DNA of 58,321 bases. Source: Gammaproteobacteria bacterium. Its GTDB lineage: Bacteria > Pseudomonadota > Gammaproteobacteria > Steroidobacterales > Rariloculaceae. The notes beneath the pieces are model-generated. The model was not told the origin of the DNA and searched no databases. It saw only the letters and a program-made list of their open reading frames with translations. Where the stretch lies: NCBI GenBank assembly GCA_017577365.1, contig PKRJ01000020.1:1-58321 (forward strand), given 5' to 3'. The translations under genes were made by a program, and so were the position numbers. The stretch's first letter is position 1. Every line of letters starts with the position of its first letter. Positions 8,648 through 17,757 of this stretch are shown here, in pieces.

Positions 8648-9541
8648 TCAGCGCCGCCGGGCGCGCGGATGTGCTTGATCGTAGATGCGGGCCAGGTGCT
8701 GGAAATCAAGGTGCGTGTAGACCTGGGTCGTCGACAGGCTCGCATGGCCGAGGAGCTCCTGGACCGCGCGCAGATCGCCGCTGGATTCCAGCAGGTGCGT
8801 CGCGAACGAGTGCCGCAGCATGTGCGGATGGACGCGGACCGGCGCACCGTGCCGCCTCGCCCAGGCTTCGACCCGCGCCTGCACCGAGCGGCGGCTGAGC
8901 CTTCGGCCGTTCCGGCCGACGAACATCGCGGACTCGTCCGGCGCGGCGAGCTCGCCGCGCACGGCGAGCCATTTTTCGAGCGCTTCGATCGCGACCCGCC
9001 CGACCGGGACGATCCGGGTCTTCGATCCTTTGCCGACGACGCGCACCGTGCGGTCGTCGAGATCGACGTCGGCGACGTCGAGCCCGGTGAGCTCCGCGAG
9101 CCGCAGTCCCGAGGAGTAGAACAGCTCGAGGATGGCCGCGTCCCGCAGCTCGAGCGCGTCCTCGGGCGCAGGCGCGAGCAGGCTCGCGACCTGGTCCGTG
9201 TCGAGCGTCGCCGGCAATCGGCGGGGCGCCTTCGGCGCCTGCACATGCACGGCCGGGTTCGTCTTCGCGAGACCGGCGCGGAGCAGCGAGTGGTAGAACG
9301 TCCGCACGGCGGAAAGCCGCCGGGCGATGCTCCGCGGTCCGAGCCCTTTCCTGTGACATTCCGCGGCGAACCGACGCACGTGATACGAGTCGACGGCGCC
9401 AAGGTCCTCGACCCCTTCGCGCGCGAGAAACTCGAGCAGCGCTTCGATATCGCGGCGGTACGCGGCGACGGTATGCGCCGACAGCCGCCGCTCCGTCGCG
9501 AGCTCGGTCAGAAACGAGGCGAGCGCGTCAGACGGCCGCAC
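8648..9541 (-). CDS. xerC: Tyrosine recombinase XerC
   Basis: A 297-residue tyrosine recombinase with an N-terminal SAM-like core-binding domain (residues ~5-90) and a catalytic domain. The catalytic set is visible: Arg in SSGLRLAELTG, HMLRHSFATHLL (His and Arg), LGHAS (His) and the nucleophile Tyr in TTQVYTHLD. With XerD it resolves chromosome dimers at dif. The start is GTG at 9541, overlapping the DUF484 gene by 14 bp. dapF-DUF484-xerC is the classical gammaproteobacterial arrangement and separates XerC from XerD or phage integrases. Confidence 0.96.
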   Translation of the reverse strand: MRPSDALASFLTELATERRLSAHTVAAYRRDIEALLEFLAREGVEDLGAVDSYHVRRFAAECHRKGLGPRSIARRLSAVRTFYHSLLRAGLAKTNPAVHVQAPKAPRRLPATLDTDQVASLLAPAPEDALELRDAAILELFYSSGLRLAELTGLDVADVDLDDRTVRVVGKGSKTRIVPVGRVAIEALEKWLAVRGELAAPDESAMFVGRNGRRLSRRSVQARVEAWARRHGAPVRVHPHMLRHSFATHLLESSGDLRAVQELLGHASLSTTQVYTHLDFQHLARIYDQAHPRARRR

Positions 9542-10253
9542 TCAGGGTCTGCTCGCCGGCGAGCGCGACGGAAATCAGCTCGCCGATGCGGTTCAGGAAA
9601 TCCATGCGCTTGCCGGGATGGAAATGCGTCGGATCCCGACTGCCGATCACGAGGAAGCCGACGCTCGCACCCGGTCCGAGCGGCAACATCGCCGCGGATT
9701 CGATCGCGTCGGCCTCGCGGTCGAACAACAGCACCTTCTGCCGATCGCGCAACGGACCGCAGCGCGTGCGCGCGCCCTGCAGGAACGCCGAGAACGGCCG
9801 AAGCTCCGGGTCGTCGCGGGCGATGCGCAGCACGAAGCCCGGGCGGTCGCCGAGATAGTCGGTCACGCCTTTGAACAGCACGAGCGTCGCGCGCTCGGCG
9901 CCGAAATCCTCGCGCAGGCTCGTCTCGAGCTGCTCGAGCCGCTCCGCGGGATCGGACGTGCGCAGCAGCCGCACAGAGAGATGATGAATCTTCTCGAGCA
10001 ACGCGTCGTTGGTCTTCGCGACCGAGATCAGCTCCTTGAGCTGCCGCTCGAGCTCGGCATTGCGTTGCCGAAGCATCGCGACCTGCCTTTCGATGAGCGA
10101 GACGGTGAAGCCGTTCGTCTCGTGCGGTAGCCTGAGCCGCAGCAGCAGCGATCGGTGTCGCTCGAAGAAGTCCGGACGCCGCTGAAGATAGTCCGCGATC
10201 GCCTGCTCGGAGATCGTCTCGTCGAGCTCCGGCTCGTGCTTGCGTTGACTCAT
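9528..10253 (-). CDS. DUF484 family protein (GAF-like), between dapF and xerC
   Basis: A 241-residue DUF484 protein. ATG at 10253 gives MSQRKHEPELDETISEQAIADYL and the typical NPDFF-like segment RRPDFFERH. It has a central coiled coil (about residues 55-100) and a C-terminal GAF-like fold. Function is unknown, but it is nearly always found between dapF and xerC. The start overlaps the dapF stop by four bases. Confidence 0.93.
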   Translation of the reverse strand: MSQRKHEPELDETISEQAIADYLQRRPDFFERHRSLLLRLRLPHETNGFTVSLIERQVAMLRQRNAELERQLKELISVAKTNDALLEKIHHLSVRLLRTSDPAERLEQLETSLREDFGAERATLVLFKGVTDYLGDRPGFVLRIARDDPELRPFSAFLQGARTRCGPLRDRQKVLLFDREADAIESAAMLPLGPGASVGFLVIGSRDPTHFHPGKRMDFLNRIGELISVALAGEQTLSAAV

Positions 10254-11083
10254 AGTTCGATCAGACCTTCGTACACGAGCGTCGCCGGGCCGGCCTGCCA
10301 CAGCGGCTGGCCCGGGCCCGGCCAGCGGACCGACAACCGGCCGCCGCGGAGCTCGACCTCGACTTCCTCCCGGAGCTCGCCCCATCTGCGCCCGACCGCC
10401 ACCGCGGCCGCGGCCCCGGTGCCGCACGCCGGCGTCTCGCCGACGCCGCGCTCGTAGACTCGGAGTCGCACGCGCTCGGGGCTTACGATCTCGAGAAAAC
10501 CGACGTTGACCCCCTGTGGAAACGCCGTGTGCACGGCCAGCTCCGCCCCCAGTATACCGATGTCTGCGCGCTCGACCGAATCGACGCGAATCACCGCATG
10601 AGGATTGCCGAGCGATACCGCGCCGAACTCGACCTCGCCGCGCGAGAGCCGCAGTCGGTATCGCTCCTGCTCCGCCGGAGCGTCGAACGGCAGCGCCTTG
10701 GGCTCGAAACGCGGCACGCCGAGATTCACGCTCACGATCCCGCCGTCGCGCACCAGGGCCTCGATCGGACCCGCACGGCTGTCGAGCACGAGACGCCCCG
10801 CGGCGCCTCCCGCGCGACGCGACGCGACGAAGCGCGCGATGCAGCGCGCGCCATTGCCGCATTGCTCGACCTCTCCGCCGTCGGCGTTGTAGATACGATA
10901 GCGCGCATCGCTCCTGCCGGCCTCGCCCGGCAGAACGAGCAGAAGCTGATCGAAGCCGACGCCCAGGCGGCGATCGGCCCAGCGGCGGACGAGCTCGGCG
11001 TCCGGCGGCGGTGCCTCGGCCGGCCATTCGGCAACCATGAAGTCGTTGCCGAGGCCGTGCATCTTCGCGAAGCGGACCTGCAT
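10250..11083 (-). CDS. dapF: Diaminopimelate epimerase DapF
   Basis: A 277-residue cofactor-independent racemase. Both catalytic cysteines are in place, in EQCGNGARC and PACGTGAAAA. The start MQVRFAKMHGLGNDF at ATG 11083 matches the family. It converts LL- to meso-diaminopimelate for lysine and peptidoglycan synthesis. It heads the dapF-DUF484-xerC operon and is transcribed divergently from ubiD. Confidence 0.97.
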   Translation of the reverse strand: MQVRFAKMHGLGNDFMVAEWPAEAPPPDAELVRRWADRRLGVGFDQLLLVLPGEAGRSDARYRIYNADGGEVEQCGNGARCIARFVASRRAGGAAGRLVLDSRAGPIEALVRDGGIVSVNLGVPRFEPKALPFDAPAEQERYRLRLSRGEVEFGAVSLGNPHAVIRVDSVERADIGILGAELAVHTAFPQGVNVGFLEIVSPERVRLRVYERGVGETPACGTGAAAAVAVGRRWGELREEVEVELRGGRLSVRWPGPGQPLWQAGPATLVYEGLIEL

Positions 11084-11119
11084 CGAATTCCCGTTCGACT
11101 GCGACCCGCAGCGCGCGCC

Positions 11120-11147
11120 TTGGCACGCGCCGTGCGGAGGGTTTAAT
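11120..11147 (+). promoter_or_regulatory. Candidate sigma-70 promoter for ubiD
   Basis: TTGGCA at 11120-11125, a 16-bp spacer and TTTAAT at 11142-11147 lie about 50 bp upstream of the preferred ubiD start, in the dapF/ubiD divergent region. This is a consensus match only. Confidence 0.35.
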
Positions 11148-11198
11148 GTCCGCCCGGGCATCGCAGAGGACGAACCGGGCGCCGGTCGCAAAGTATAC

Positions 11199-12692
11199 GT
11201 GGAATCGCCTTGGCCTAAACCGCAGAAGACGTGTCGCGACCTGCGCGACTTTCTCGCGCTGCTCGAAAGCCGCGGCGAGCTCAAGCGTATCGGCGTGCGC
11301 GTCGACCCGAAGCTCGAGCTGACCGAGATCTCGCGTCGCACGTTGGCGAAGGGCGGGCCCGCCTTGCTGTTCGACGACGTCGGCGTGCCCGGCGTGCGCG
11401 CGCTGACGAACCTGTTCGGCACCGAGTCGCGAATCGTCGCCGCGCTCGGCGCCGAAGGACCCGACGCGCTGACCGAGCTCGGCAAGCTGCTCGCGGCGCT
11501 CAAGGCGCCGGAGCCGCCGCGCAGCGTCGGCGAGGCGTTCCGGAAGCTTCCCCTCCTCAAAGAGATCCTCAACATGGCGCCGCGCGTGCTGCGCGACGGC
11601 AAGACGCAGGAAGTGCGCATCGAGGGCGCCGACGTCGACCTCGGCGCATGGCCGATCCAGACGTGCTGGCCCGGCGACGCCGGCCCCTTGATCACGTGGG
11701 GGCTCACGACGACGCGCAACGTGCATACCGGCCGGCAGAATCTCGGCGTCTATCGCCAGCAGGTCATCGACCGTAACAAGGTCATCATGCGCTGGCTCGC
11801 GCACCGCGGCGGTGCAACCGACTTCGCCGCGTGGCAAGCGGCGAGGCCGGAAGAGCGCTTTCCGGTCGCGGTCAGCATCGGCGCGGATCCCGCGACGATT
11901 CTCGCGGCCGTGACGCCGATCCCCGATACGCTTTCCGAATACGCGTTCGCAGGGCTCCTGCGCGGCGAGCGCACCGAGCTCGTCGACTGCATCGGCTCGG
12001 ACCTGCGCGTGCCCGCGCACGCGGAGATCACGCTCGAGGGCTACATCGAGCCGGGCGAGACCGCGCTCGAAGGCCCATTCGGCGACCATACCGGCTACTA
12101 CAACGAGGCCGAGCGGTTCCCGGTGATGACGATCGAGCGCATCACGCATCGCCGCGACCCGATCTATCACACGACTTACACCGGCCGCCCGCCGGACGAG
12201 CCGGCCGTGCTAGGCCTCGCGTTGAACGACGTCTTCGTCCCTATCCTGCAGACGCAGTTTCCCGAGATCGTCGACTTCTATCTGCCGAGCGAGGCGTGCT
12301 CGTATCGGGTCGCGGTCGTCAGCATCAAGAAACAGTATCCGGGGCACGCGCGCCGGATCATGTTCGGCGTCTGGTCGTACTTGCGTCAGTTCATGTACAC
12401 GAAGTTCGTGATCGTCGTCGACGACGACATCGACGCGCGCGACTGGAAGGACGTGATCTGGGCGATCTCGACCCGCGTCGATCCCGCACGCGATACGTTG
12501 ATCGTCGAATCGACGCCGATCGACTACCTCGACTTCGCGTCGCCGGTGGCCGGCCTCGGCTCGAAGCTCGGCATCGACGCGACGTCGAAATGGCCGGGGG
12601 AGGTCGATCGGGAATGGGGGCGGCCGATCTCGATGAGCCCCGAGGTCGTCGAGCGAATCGACCGGATCTGGGCCGAGCTCGGCATCGACTGA
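11199..12692 (+). CDS. ubiD: UbiD, 3-polyprenyl-4-hydroxybenzoate decarboxylase
   Basis: A prenyl-FMN-dependent decarboxylase of ubiquinone synthesis. The GTG at 11199 gives 497 residues, the same as E. coli UbiD, and places RDLRDFLALLESRGELKRI at the N-terminus. A longer in-frame ATG at 11037 would overlap dapF and add 54 unrelated residues, so I reject it. Conserved blocks include the EGPFGDHTGYY loop and the C-terminal EWGRPISMSPEVVERID. UbiD needs UbiX for its cofactor; ubiX is not in the window. Confidence 0.95.
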   Translation: MESPWPKPQKTCRDLRDFLALLESRGELKRIGVRVDPKLELTEISRRTLAKGGPALLFDDVGVPGVRALTNLFGTESRIVAALGAEGPDALTELGKLLAALKAPEPPRSVGEAFRKLPLLKEILNMAPRVLRDGKTQEVRIEGADVDLGAWPIQTCWPGDAGPLITWGLTTTRNVHTGRQNLGVYRQQVIDRNKVIMRWLAHRGGATDFAAWQAARPEERFPVAVSIGADPATILAAVTPIPDTLSEYAFAGLLRGERTELVDCIGSDLRVPAHAEITLEGYIEPGETALEGPFGDHTGYYNEAERFPVMTIERITHRRDPIYHTTYTGRPPDEPAVLGLALNDVFVPILQTQFPEIVDFYLPSEACSYRVAVVSIKKQYPGHARRIMFGVWSYLRQFMYTKFVIVVDDDIDARDWKDVIWAISTRVDPARDTLIVESTPIDYLDFASPVAGLGSKLGIDATSKWPGEVDREWGRPISMSPEVVERIDRIWAELGID

Positions 12693-12739
12693 CGCGTGCC
12701 CGAGCGGGAACGCCGCTGTCTCAAGAATCATCCCGCTTG

Positions 12740-12769
12740 TTGGACTTTTGTCATAAGCATCGCTAAGTT
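12740..12769 (+). promoter_or_regulatory. Candidate promoter for the ParA-like gene
   Basis: TTGGAC (12740-12745), an 18-bp spacer and TAAGTT (12764-12769) lie about 65 bp before the ATG. The motifs are weak and the local AT content is higher than its surroundings. Confidence 0.25.
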
Positions 12770-12832
12770 ATGCGCGTTGCGGCGGCCGCGGGCCAGCGGT
12801 AAGTCGGGCAGGGACCGCTCGGGAGTGGATGT

Positions 12833-13474
12833 ATGAGAAGCATTCTGGTCATCAACCCGAAGGGGGGCTGCGGAAAGAGCACGATCGCGACCAACCTCGC
12901 CGCGTACTACGCGTCCGAAGGCTACGAAACCGCGCTCGCGGACTACGACCCCCAGGCCTCGTCGCTCGCATGGCTCGCGGAGCGGCCGGCGAGCTACAAC
13001 CCGATCACCGGCATCCAGGCTTTCGAGACCGGCCTCCGTGCGCTGCCGCGCAACACCGAATATCTGATCATCGACGCGCCGGCGCGCTCTTACGGCCGGG
13101 AGCTCACCGAGCTCGTCAAACGCGCGGAGACGATCATCGTGCCGGTGCTGCCTTCGCCGATCGACATGAAGGCCGCGGCGACCTTCATCGAAGAGCTGAT
13201 GAACGTGCACAAGGTCGCGGAGAAGAAGGCAAAGGTGGCACTCGTCGCGAACCGGGTTCGCGACAACACGCTGATCTTCGAAGAGCTCGACGAGTATCTG
13301 ACCAAGCTGAGGGTGCCTTACGTCACGGCGCTGCGCGAGGCGCAGAACTATATCCGCGCGTACCAGCGCGGGCTCGGCGTGCACGAGCTGCCGCCGTATC
13401 TCGCGTGGCCGGACTGGGAGCAGTGGGATCCGCTGCTCGAGTGGCTCGATTCGAAGCGGTCTCGGCCGAGCTAG
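12833..13474 (+). CDS. ParA/MinD-family ATPase (orphan)
   Basis: A 213-residue deviant-Walker ATPase: PKGGCGKSTIATNLA near the N-terminus carries the signature Lys, and YDPQASSLAW and IIDAPA are the A' and Walker B elements. This is the short ParA type without an N-terminal DNA-binding helix-turn-helix. Such proteins use ATP-driven cycling on the nucleoid to position plasmids, chromosomes or protein complexes. No ParB-like or other partner gene is adjacent: ubiD lies upstream and hemY is convergent, so its cargo is unknown. A Shine-Dalgarno-like GGGAGTGG precedes ATG 12833. The chromosomal parA-parB pair would be expected elsewhere, near gidAB. Confidence 0.85.
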   Translation: MRSILVINPKGGCGKSTIATNLAAYYASEGYETALADYDPQASSLAWLAERPASYNPITGIQAFETGLRALPRNTEYLIIDAPARSYGRELTELVKRAETIIVPVLPSPIDMKAAATFIEELMNVHKVAEKKAKVALVANRVRDNTLIFEELDEYLTKLRVPYVTALREAQNYIRAYQRGLGVHELPPYLAWPDWEQWDPLLEWLDSKRSRPS

Positions 13475-13522
13475 GAAACTCGGGGCTGCGTCGCCGGCGC
13501 AATCGCTCCTTTCAGACCCCCT

Positions 13523-14725
13523 TCACCCGGACGGCGGCTCGAGCGCCGGCACGCTGGCCTTGCCGGCGTCCGCGAGCGCGAGCCCCGAGCGGAACGCGAG
13601 CGCCGCCTGCTCGTTCTCGCCGAGCCGATCGAGCAGCGTACCGTAGAGCGCGTACGCTTCCGGCGCGGGCTCGATCGCGATGCTCGACTCGAGATAGCTT
13701 CGCGCCTTGCCCCATAGCTCGTTCGCGATGCAAAGCCGCGCCGCGGCGACGAGCAGCGCCGGATCGTCCGGCCGCGTCTCGAGCCACGCTTCGGCCTGCG
13801 CGAGCTGCTTCGCCCCATCCGGCGCACGCACTCGCCCGTAGGCGTCGACGAGCGGCTTGTCCCACGTGCGCTTCAACGCGGCGCGGAGCACGCGCTCGGC
13901 GTCGTGCCCGCGGCCGAGCCGGTCGAGCGCGAGCGCACGCAGCGCGATGAGGCGCGGGCGCCGGCGCAGCTCGCGCGGCAAGTCGTTCCAGCGACGCTCG
14001 AGCGCGTCGGACGTGAGCTCCGGGTCGGAAAGCTCGGCGCCGAACGCTTCGGCCGCGAAGCTCTCGAGCTCGTCGGCCGCGAGGCGTGCGCGAGGCAAAC
14101 GTGGCAGTAGCGCCGTGAGCTCGGCCGCGCGACCCGCGGCCTTCGAGGCCCTCGCGGCGACGGCGAGCGCGACGGGATGATTCGGCGACGCCTCCAGCAC
14201 GCGTTTCGCCGTCCCGAGCGCACGTGCGTGCTCGCCGCTTTCGAGCTCGAGCTCCGCTTGCGTCACGAGCACGGTCGTCTCGGCGGCGGGCAGCGCCTCG
14301 CGCGCGATCCTGAGCCAATCGTCGCGCCGCTCGAGCGCCCCTTGCTGCTGCGCGGCGCGCGCGGCCAGCAGATAGTGCACGAGCGGCGCCTCGCTTCCGC
14401 GCGCGCTGCGCGTCAACAGACGCTCGCCCTTCGCCCAGTCGCCGTCAGCGAGCAGCATCAGCCCTTTCGTGAGCTCGGCGGCGGAGCGGCGCCTTCGTCG
14501 CTCGCCGAGCGACTCGCCGACGTTGCGCGGCGCACGGAGCAGCGCCGCGACGACACGAACCGCGGCATAGAGCGCGATCAGCACGAGGATGAGCCCCGGG
14601 ATCGACATCTCGACGAGATAGCCGCGATAGTCGATCAGCACGTAGCCGCGCTCCTCGACGAGCCAATGCGCGGCGAAAGCGCCGATCACGAGCGCGACGA
14701 CGAGCCCGAGCCCGAGACGCATCAT
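13523..14725 (-). CDS. hemY: HemY-like TPR membrane protein
   Basis: A 400-residue protein of the proteobacterial HemY family (not protoporphyrinogen oxidase). It has two N-terminal transmembrane segments (about residues 3-22 and 40-62), then tetratricopeptide-like alpha repeats rich in Ala and Leu to the C-terminus. It is thought to act late in, or to organise, heme synthesis, but its biochemical role is not settled. The start overlaps the hemX stop (ATGA), so hemX-hemY are co-translated. Confidence 0.9.
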   Translation of the reverse strand: MMRLGLGLVVALVIGAFAAHWLVEERGYVLIDYRGYLVEMSIPGLILVLIALYAAVRVVAALLRAPRNVGESLGERRRRRSAAELTKGLMLLADGDWAKGERLLTRSARGSEAPLVHYLLAARAAQQQGALERRDDWLRIAREALPAAETTVLVTQAELELESGEHARALGTAKRVLEASPNHPVALAVAARASKAAGRAAELTALLPRLPRARLAADELESFAAEAFGAELSDPELTSDALERRWNDLPRELRRRPRLIALRALALDRLGRGHDAERVLRAALKRTWDKPLVDAYGRVRAPDGAKQLAQAEAWLETRPDDPALLVAAARLCIANELWGKARSYLESSIAIEPAPEAYALYGTLLDRLGENEQAALAFRSGLALADAGKASVPALEPPSG

Positions 14726-15825
14726 TCCGCTCCGGCCGCGCGCAGGACCGCGAGCGAGCGGCCGATATCCGGCCGCGGCGGCGCGACGTCGATCTTCGCG
14801 AGCTCGGCGACGAGCGCGGCCGCGGCGCGCACGCCGGGATCGGCCGCGTCGAAATCGCGCTCGAGGAGCTCCGCCGCGGCGGCGAGGCTCGCGGCGTACA
14901 CCGCCTGCCGCGCTTCGAGCGCGGCGGTGCGCGCGAGCGCAAGCTCCGCGGCGAGCTCGCGCCGCGCGACGGCCCGGCGCCCGGCGAGCAGGGCGCGCGT
15001 CTCGGCCTCGTCGCGCCGCTCGACGCTCACGAGACTGCCGAGTGCGCGTTTCGCGCTCGCGACGAGCCGGCCGAGCCCCGGCTCGACGTCCTCGACGGGC
15101 GGCGCGCCATCCTTCGGGGCGCCCGCGGAGCGTAACGGCAGCTCGTCGACGCGCGCCGCGATGCTCGCGAGGTCGAAGACGATGCGCTCGATATCGGGAC
15201 GCTCGACGCTCTCGAGCGCGAGCAGGTCCGCGGCGATCTGCCGGCGGACCGGCGCGAGCGTCGGATCAGCGAGGCCGCGAAGACTCTCGTCCGCGAGCTC
15301 GAGCGCGGTCTTCGCGTTATCCCATCGACCGCCGAGCTCGAGCTCGGCGTTCGCGACGGAGAGATAGTATTCGGCTTCCGCGCGCCGCCAGACGGCCTTC
15401 GCATCCGGCGTGCCGCCCTGCACCGCGTCGAGCCGCCGCTCGAGCTCCGCGATGCTCGCGGGCAAGCTTTCGATGCGGCGCTCGAGATCGTCGATCCGGC
15501 GAGGCAGCGCATCGAGATCCGCGTTCAGTCGCTCGTTGCGCGAGGCGCCCGCGTCGACGGTCGCGCGAAGCGCGTCGAGGCGATCCGACAGCTCGCGCTG
15601 CGTCGCGCGCACGCGCTCGAGCGCGTCGTTGAGCTCGCGCTGCGCGGTATCGAGCGCGACGTCGACCGCGCGGTGCTGCCGCCATTGAAACGCGACGCCG
15701 CCGACCGCGAGGATCGCGAGGATCAGCGCGGCCGCCGCGGTGAGCGGGGAGCGCTGCGGCGCTGGCCGCGGCTCGGCGTGTGGCGGGGGCGGCGCGTTAT
15801 CGGGCCCGGGATGGCTTTCGCTCAT
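14722..15825 (-). CDS. hemX: HemX-family membrane protein (no methyltransferase domain)
   Basis: A 367-residue protein of the gammaproteobacterial HemX family. It has a Pro-rich cytoplasmic N-terminus, one transmembrane helix (about residues 30-50), a long coiled coil (about 55-130) and an alpha-helical C-terminal domain. It is often labelled uroporphyrinogen-III C-methyltransferase, but no SAM-binding methylase motif is present. In relatives hemX follows hemC and hemD; here only 91 bp separate its start from the response-regulator gene, so both are absent at this locus. Confidence 0.9.
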   Translation of the reverse strand: MSESHPGPDNAPPPPHAEPRPAPQRSPLTAAAALILAILAVGGVAFQWRQHRAVDVALDTAQRELNDALERVRATQRELSDRLDALRATVDAGASRNERLNADLDALPRRIDDLERRIESLPASIAELERRLDAVQGGTPDAKAVWRRAEAEYYLSVANAELELGGRWDNAKTALELADESLRGLADPTLAPVRRQIAADLLALESVERPDIERIVFDLASIAARVDELPLRSAGAPKDGAPPVEDVEPGLGRLVASAKRALGSLVSVERRDEAETRALLAGRRAVARRELAAELALARTAALEARQAVYAASLAAAAELLERDFDAADPGVRAAAALVAELAKIDVAPPRPDIGRSLAVLRAAGAE

Positions 15826-15916
15826 GGTGCGCGCTGCGTCGGTGGCGGCTATTGTCGCCGCGACCGTCGCCGCACGCCAGCGCGCGGCGCTACGAGTCGA
15901 ACCGGGGGCGTCGACG

Positions 15917-16666
15917 TTACACGACGCCGAGCTTGCGTTTGAGCTCCGTGAGCTGCCGGCGGCTGACCGGCAGCGTCTCGCCGTTGCGGAGCCTGAGCGC
16001 GTAGCCGTCGTTGCCGCGCTCGAGCGCGTCGATGTGATCGATCGCGACGAGCAGGCTTCGATGCGCGCGGACGAACGCGTCGGCGAACTCTTCCTCGAGG
16101 CGTATCAGCGACTCGTCGATCAGGTGCTCGCCTTCCGCATGCCGCACCGTGACGTACTTCTGCTCGGCACGAAAATAGAAAATCGAGCCGACCGGGATCA
16201 GCTTGAGCTCGTCGCGCACGCGGACCGCGATATGCCGCCGCGCGCCGAACGGCCTCGCCTCGGCGAAGCGCTCGATCAGCGCCGGGCTCAGCCGCGCCGC
16301 GTGTTTCAGCGCTTCCTCGAGACGGTCGCGGCGCACGGGCTTCAGCAGATAGCCGACCGCGCGCGACTCGAACGCGTCGAGCGCGTACTGATCGTACGCG
16401 GTCGTGAAGATGACCGCGGGCGGCGTCTCGAGCCGCGCGAGATGCCGTGCCGCCTCGATGCCGCTCATCCCGGGCATCCGGATATCGAGCAGCACGATCC
16501 CCGGACGAAGGCGCGACACTTGCTCGAGCGCCTCGACGCCGGACGCGCAGAGACCGGCGACGCGCCAGCCGTCGAGCTCCCCGACGAGACGCGCGAGACG
16601 CTCGCGCGCAGGCGGCTCGTCGTCGACGATCAGCACATCGATCGGGCTCGGCGAAGGCACGCTCAT
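15917..16666 (-). CDS. algR: LytTR-family response regulator, AlgR-like
   Basis: A 249-residue two-domain regulator starting MSVPSPSPIDVLIVDDEPPA at ATG 16666. The receiver domain has the acidic pair DDE, the phospho-acceptor Asp in IVLLDIRMPGMSG and the Lys in LLKPV. The C-terminal LytTR DNA-binding domain covers about residues 145-249. It overlaps the sensor-kinase stop (ATGA). In pseudomonads AlgZ/AlgR control alginate and type IV pili; the regulon here is unknown. Confidence 0.9.
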   Translation of the reverse strand: MSVPSPSPIDVLIVDDEPPARERLARLVGELDGWRVAGLCASGVEALEQVSRLRPGIVLLDIRMPGMSGIEAARHLARLETPPAVIFTTAYDQYALDAFESRAVGYLLKPVRRDRLEEALKHAARLSPALIERFAEARPFGARRHIAVRVRDELKLIPVGSIFYFRAEQKYVTVRHAEGEHLIDESLIRLEEEFADAFVRAHRSLLVAIDHIDALERGNDGYALRLRNGETLPVSRRQLTELKRKLGVV

Positions 16667-17757
16667 GTCGACAGCGGCAGCGCGACCGCGACGGTGTAGC
16701 GGTCGGGCTCGTTCTCGATCTCGAGGCTCCCGCGCTCGCCGTACGCGAGTTTCAACCTTTCGCGCAGATTGTCGAGCGCGAGGCGGTTGCCGGGCCGTTG
16801 CGCACGGTCGGGCGCGAGCGGATTCGTGAGCGTCAGCACGAGCCGTCCATCCTCGACGCGCGCGGCGACGCGCACCGTGCCGCCCTCGGGCAGCGGCTCG
16901 ATGCCGTGATAGATCGCGTTCTCGAGCAGCGGCTGCAGCGTCAAGCCCGGCAGGCGCGCCGTGCGCGGCACGCCGTCGACGTCCCATTCGACGCGCAGAC
17001 GCTCGCCGAGCCTGAGCGACTCGATGCGCGCGTATCCGCGCGCGATCTCGAGCTCCTCCGCGAACGTGAGCGGCTGCTCCGCCCCCTTCAGCGTCGCGCG
17101 CAAGAGATCCGCGAGATCCTCGACGGCCTGCTCAGCGGCCGCGGCGTCGCTGCGCGTCAGCGCCGCGATCGTGTTCATGCTGTTGAACAGAAAGTGCGGT
17201 CGCATCCGCGCCTGGAGCGCGTCGATGCGCGCGCGATTCTCCGCGCGCACTTGCCGACGCCACGCGTCGGCGACGTAGAAATAGCGCAAGAGCAGCGCGG
17301 TGACGATGACGCAGATGCCCTCGTTGCGCAGCAGGAAGGGCGTGAGCTCGGTCGGGAGCAATCGCGTTCCGTCCGCGGCGGCCGCGTAGAGCGAGCCGAA
17401 CCACACCGTAAGCCCGGAGAACACCGCGGTATTCGTGATCGTGAGCGCGAACACCACGGCCGCTACCGCCGCCGTCGACAGGCCGGCGAGACGCGGTCGC
17501 GCGACGCAGAGGAGCGCCGCGGACGAAAGCCCGAGCCATTGCACGAACATCGAGATTCGGCCGAGGTCGATGAGAAACGGCCAGGGGCTGCCGGTGCGCA
17601 CCAGCGCGAGCACGAACGCGAGCAGCTCCGCGATCATCACGACCGCGAAGACCATGCGCGGCTGGCAGAAATCGGGTAGGAAGCTCTCGTCTCGATGCGA
17701 CGACTCGAGCGAAGCCGACGCAGCGCTCAGCCGGTCAGCTGCACCAGCGCTCGACAT
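16663..17757 (-). CDS. algZ: LytS/AlgZ-type sensor histidine kinase
   Basis: A 364-residue membrane kinase with about four hydrophobic segments in residues 35-160, then a His_kinase domain (PF06580 type) with the phospho-acceptor motif MRPHFLFNSMNTIAAL and an ATPase domain with LQPLLENAIYHG. This matches AlgZ/FimS. The annotated start overlaps the 3' end of the DUF4124 gene by 23 bp; a Met at about residue 35 (MVFAVVMIAELL) is an alternative start just before the first membrane segment. Confidence 0.9.
   Translation of the reverse strand: MSSAGAADRLSAASASLESSHRDESFLPDFCQPRMVFAVVMIAELLAFVLALVRTGSPWPFLIDLGRISMFVQWLGLSSAALLCVARPRLAGLSTAAVAAVVFALTITNTAVFSGLTVWFGSLYAAAADGTRLLPTELTPFLLRNEGICVIVTALLLRYFYVADAWRRQVRAENRARIDALQARMRPHFLFNSMNTIAALTRSDAAAAEQAVEDLADLLRATLKGAEQPLTFAEELEIARGYARIESLRLGERLRVEWDVDGVPRTARLPGLTLQPLLENAIYHGIEPLPEGGTVRVAARVEDGRLVLTLTNPLAPDRAQRPGNRLALDNLRERLKLAYGERGSLEIENEPDRYTVAVALPLST

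Noticed and set aside
8015..9874. 619-residue open frame antisense to hslV, xerC and DUF484
   Set aside because: It spans three well-supported genes on the other strand and has no recognisable domain.
11037..11198. N-terminal extension of ubiD from ATG 11037
   Set aside because: It would overlap dapF on the other strand and its start region, adds residues without homology, and GTG 11199 gives the exact family length.
15826..15916. Hidden hemC/hemD remnants between hemX and algR
   Set aside because: Only 91 bp are available and no fragment of either enzyme is recognisable.
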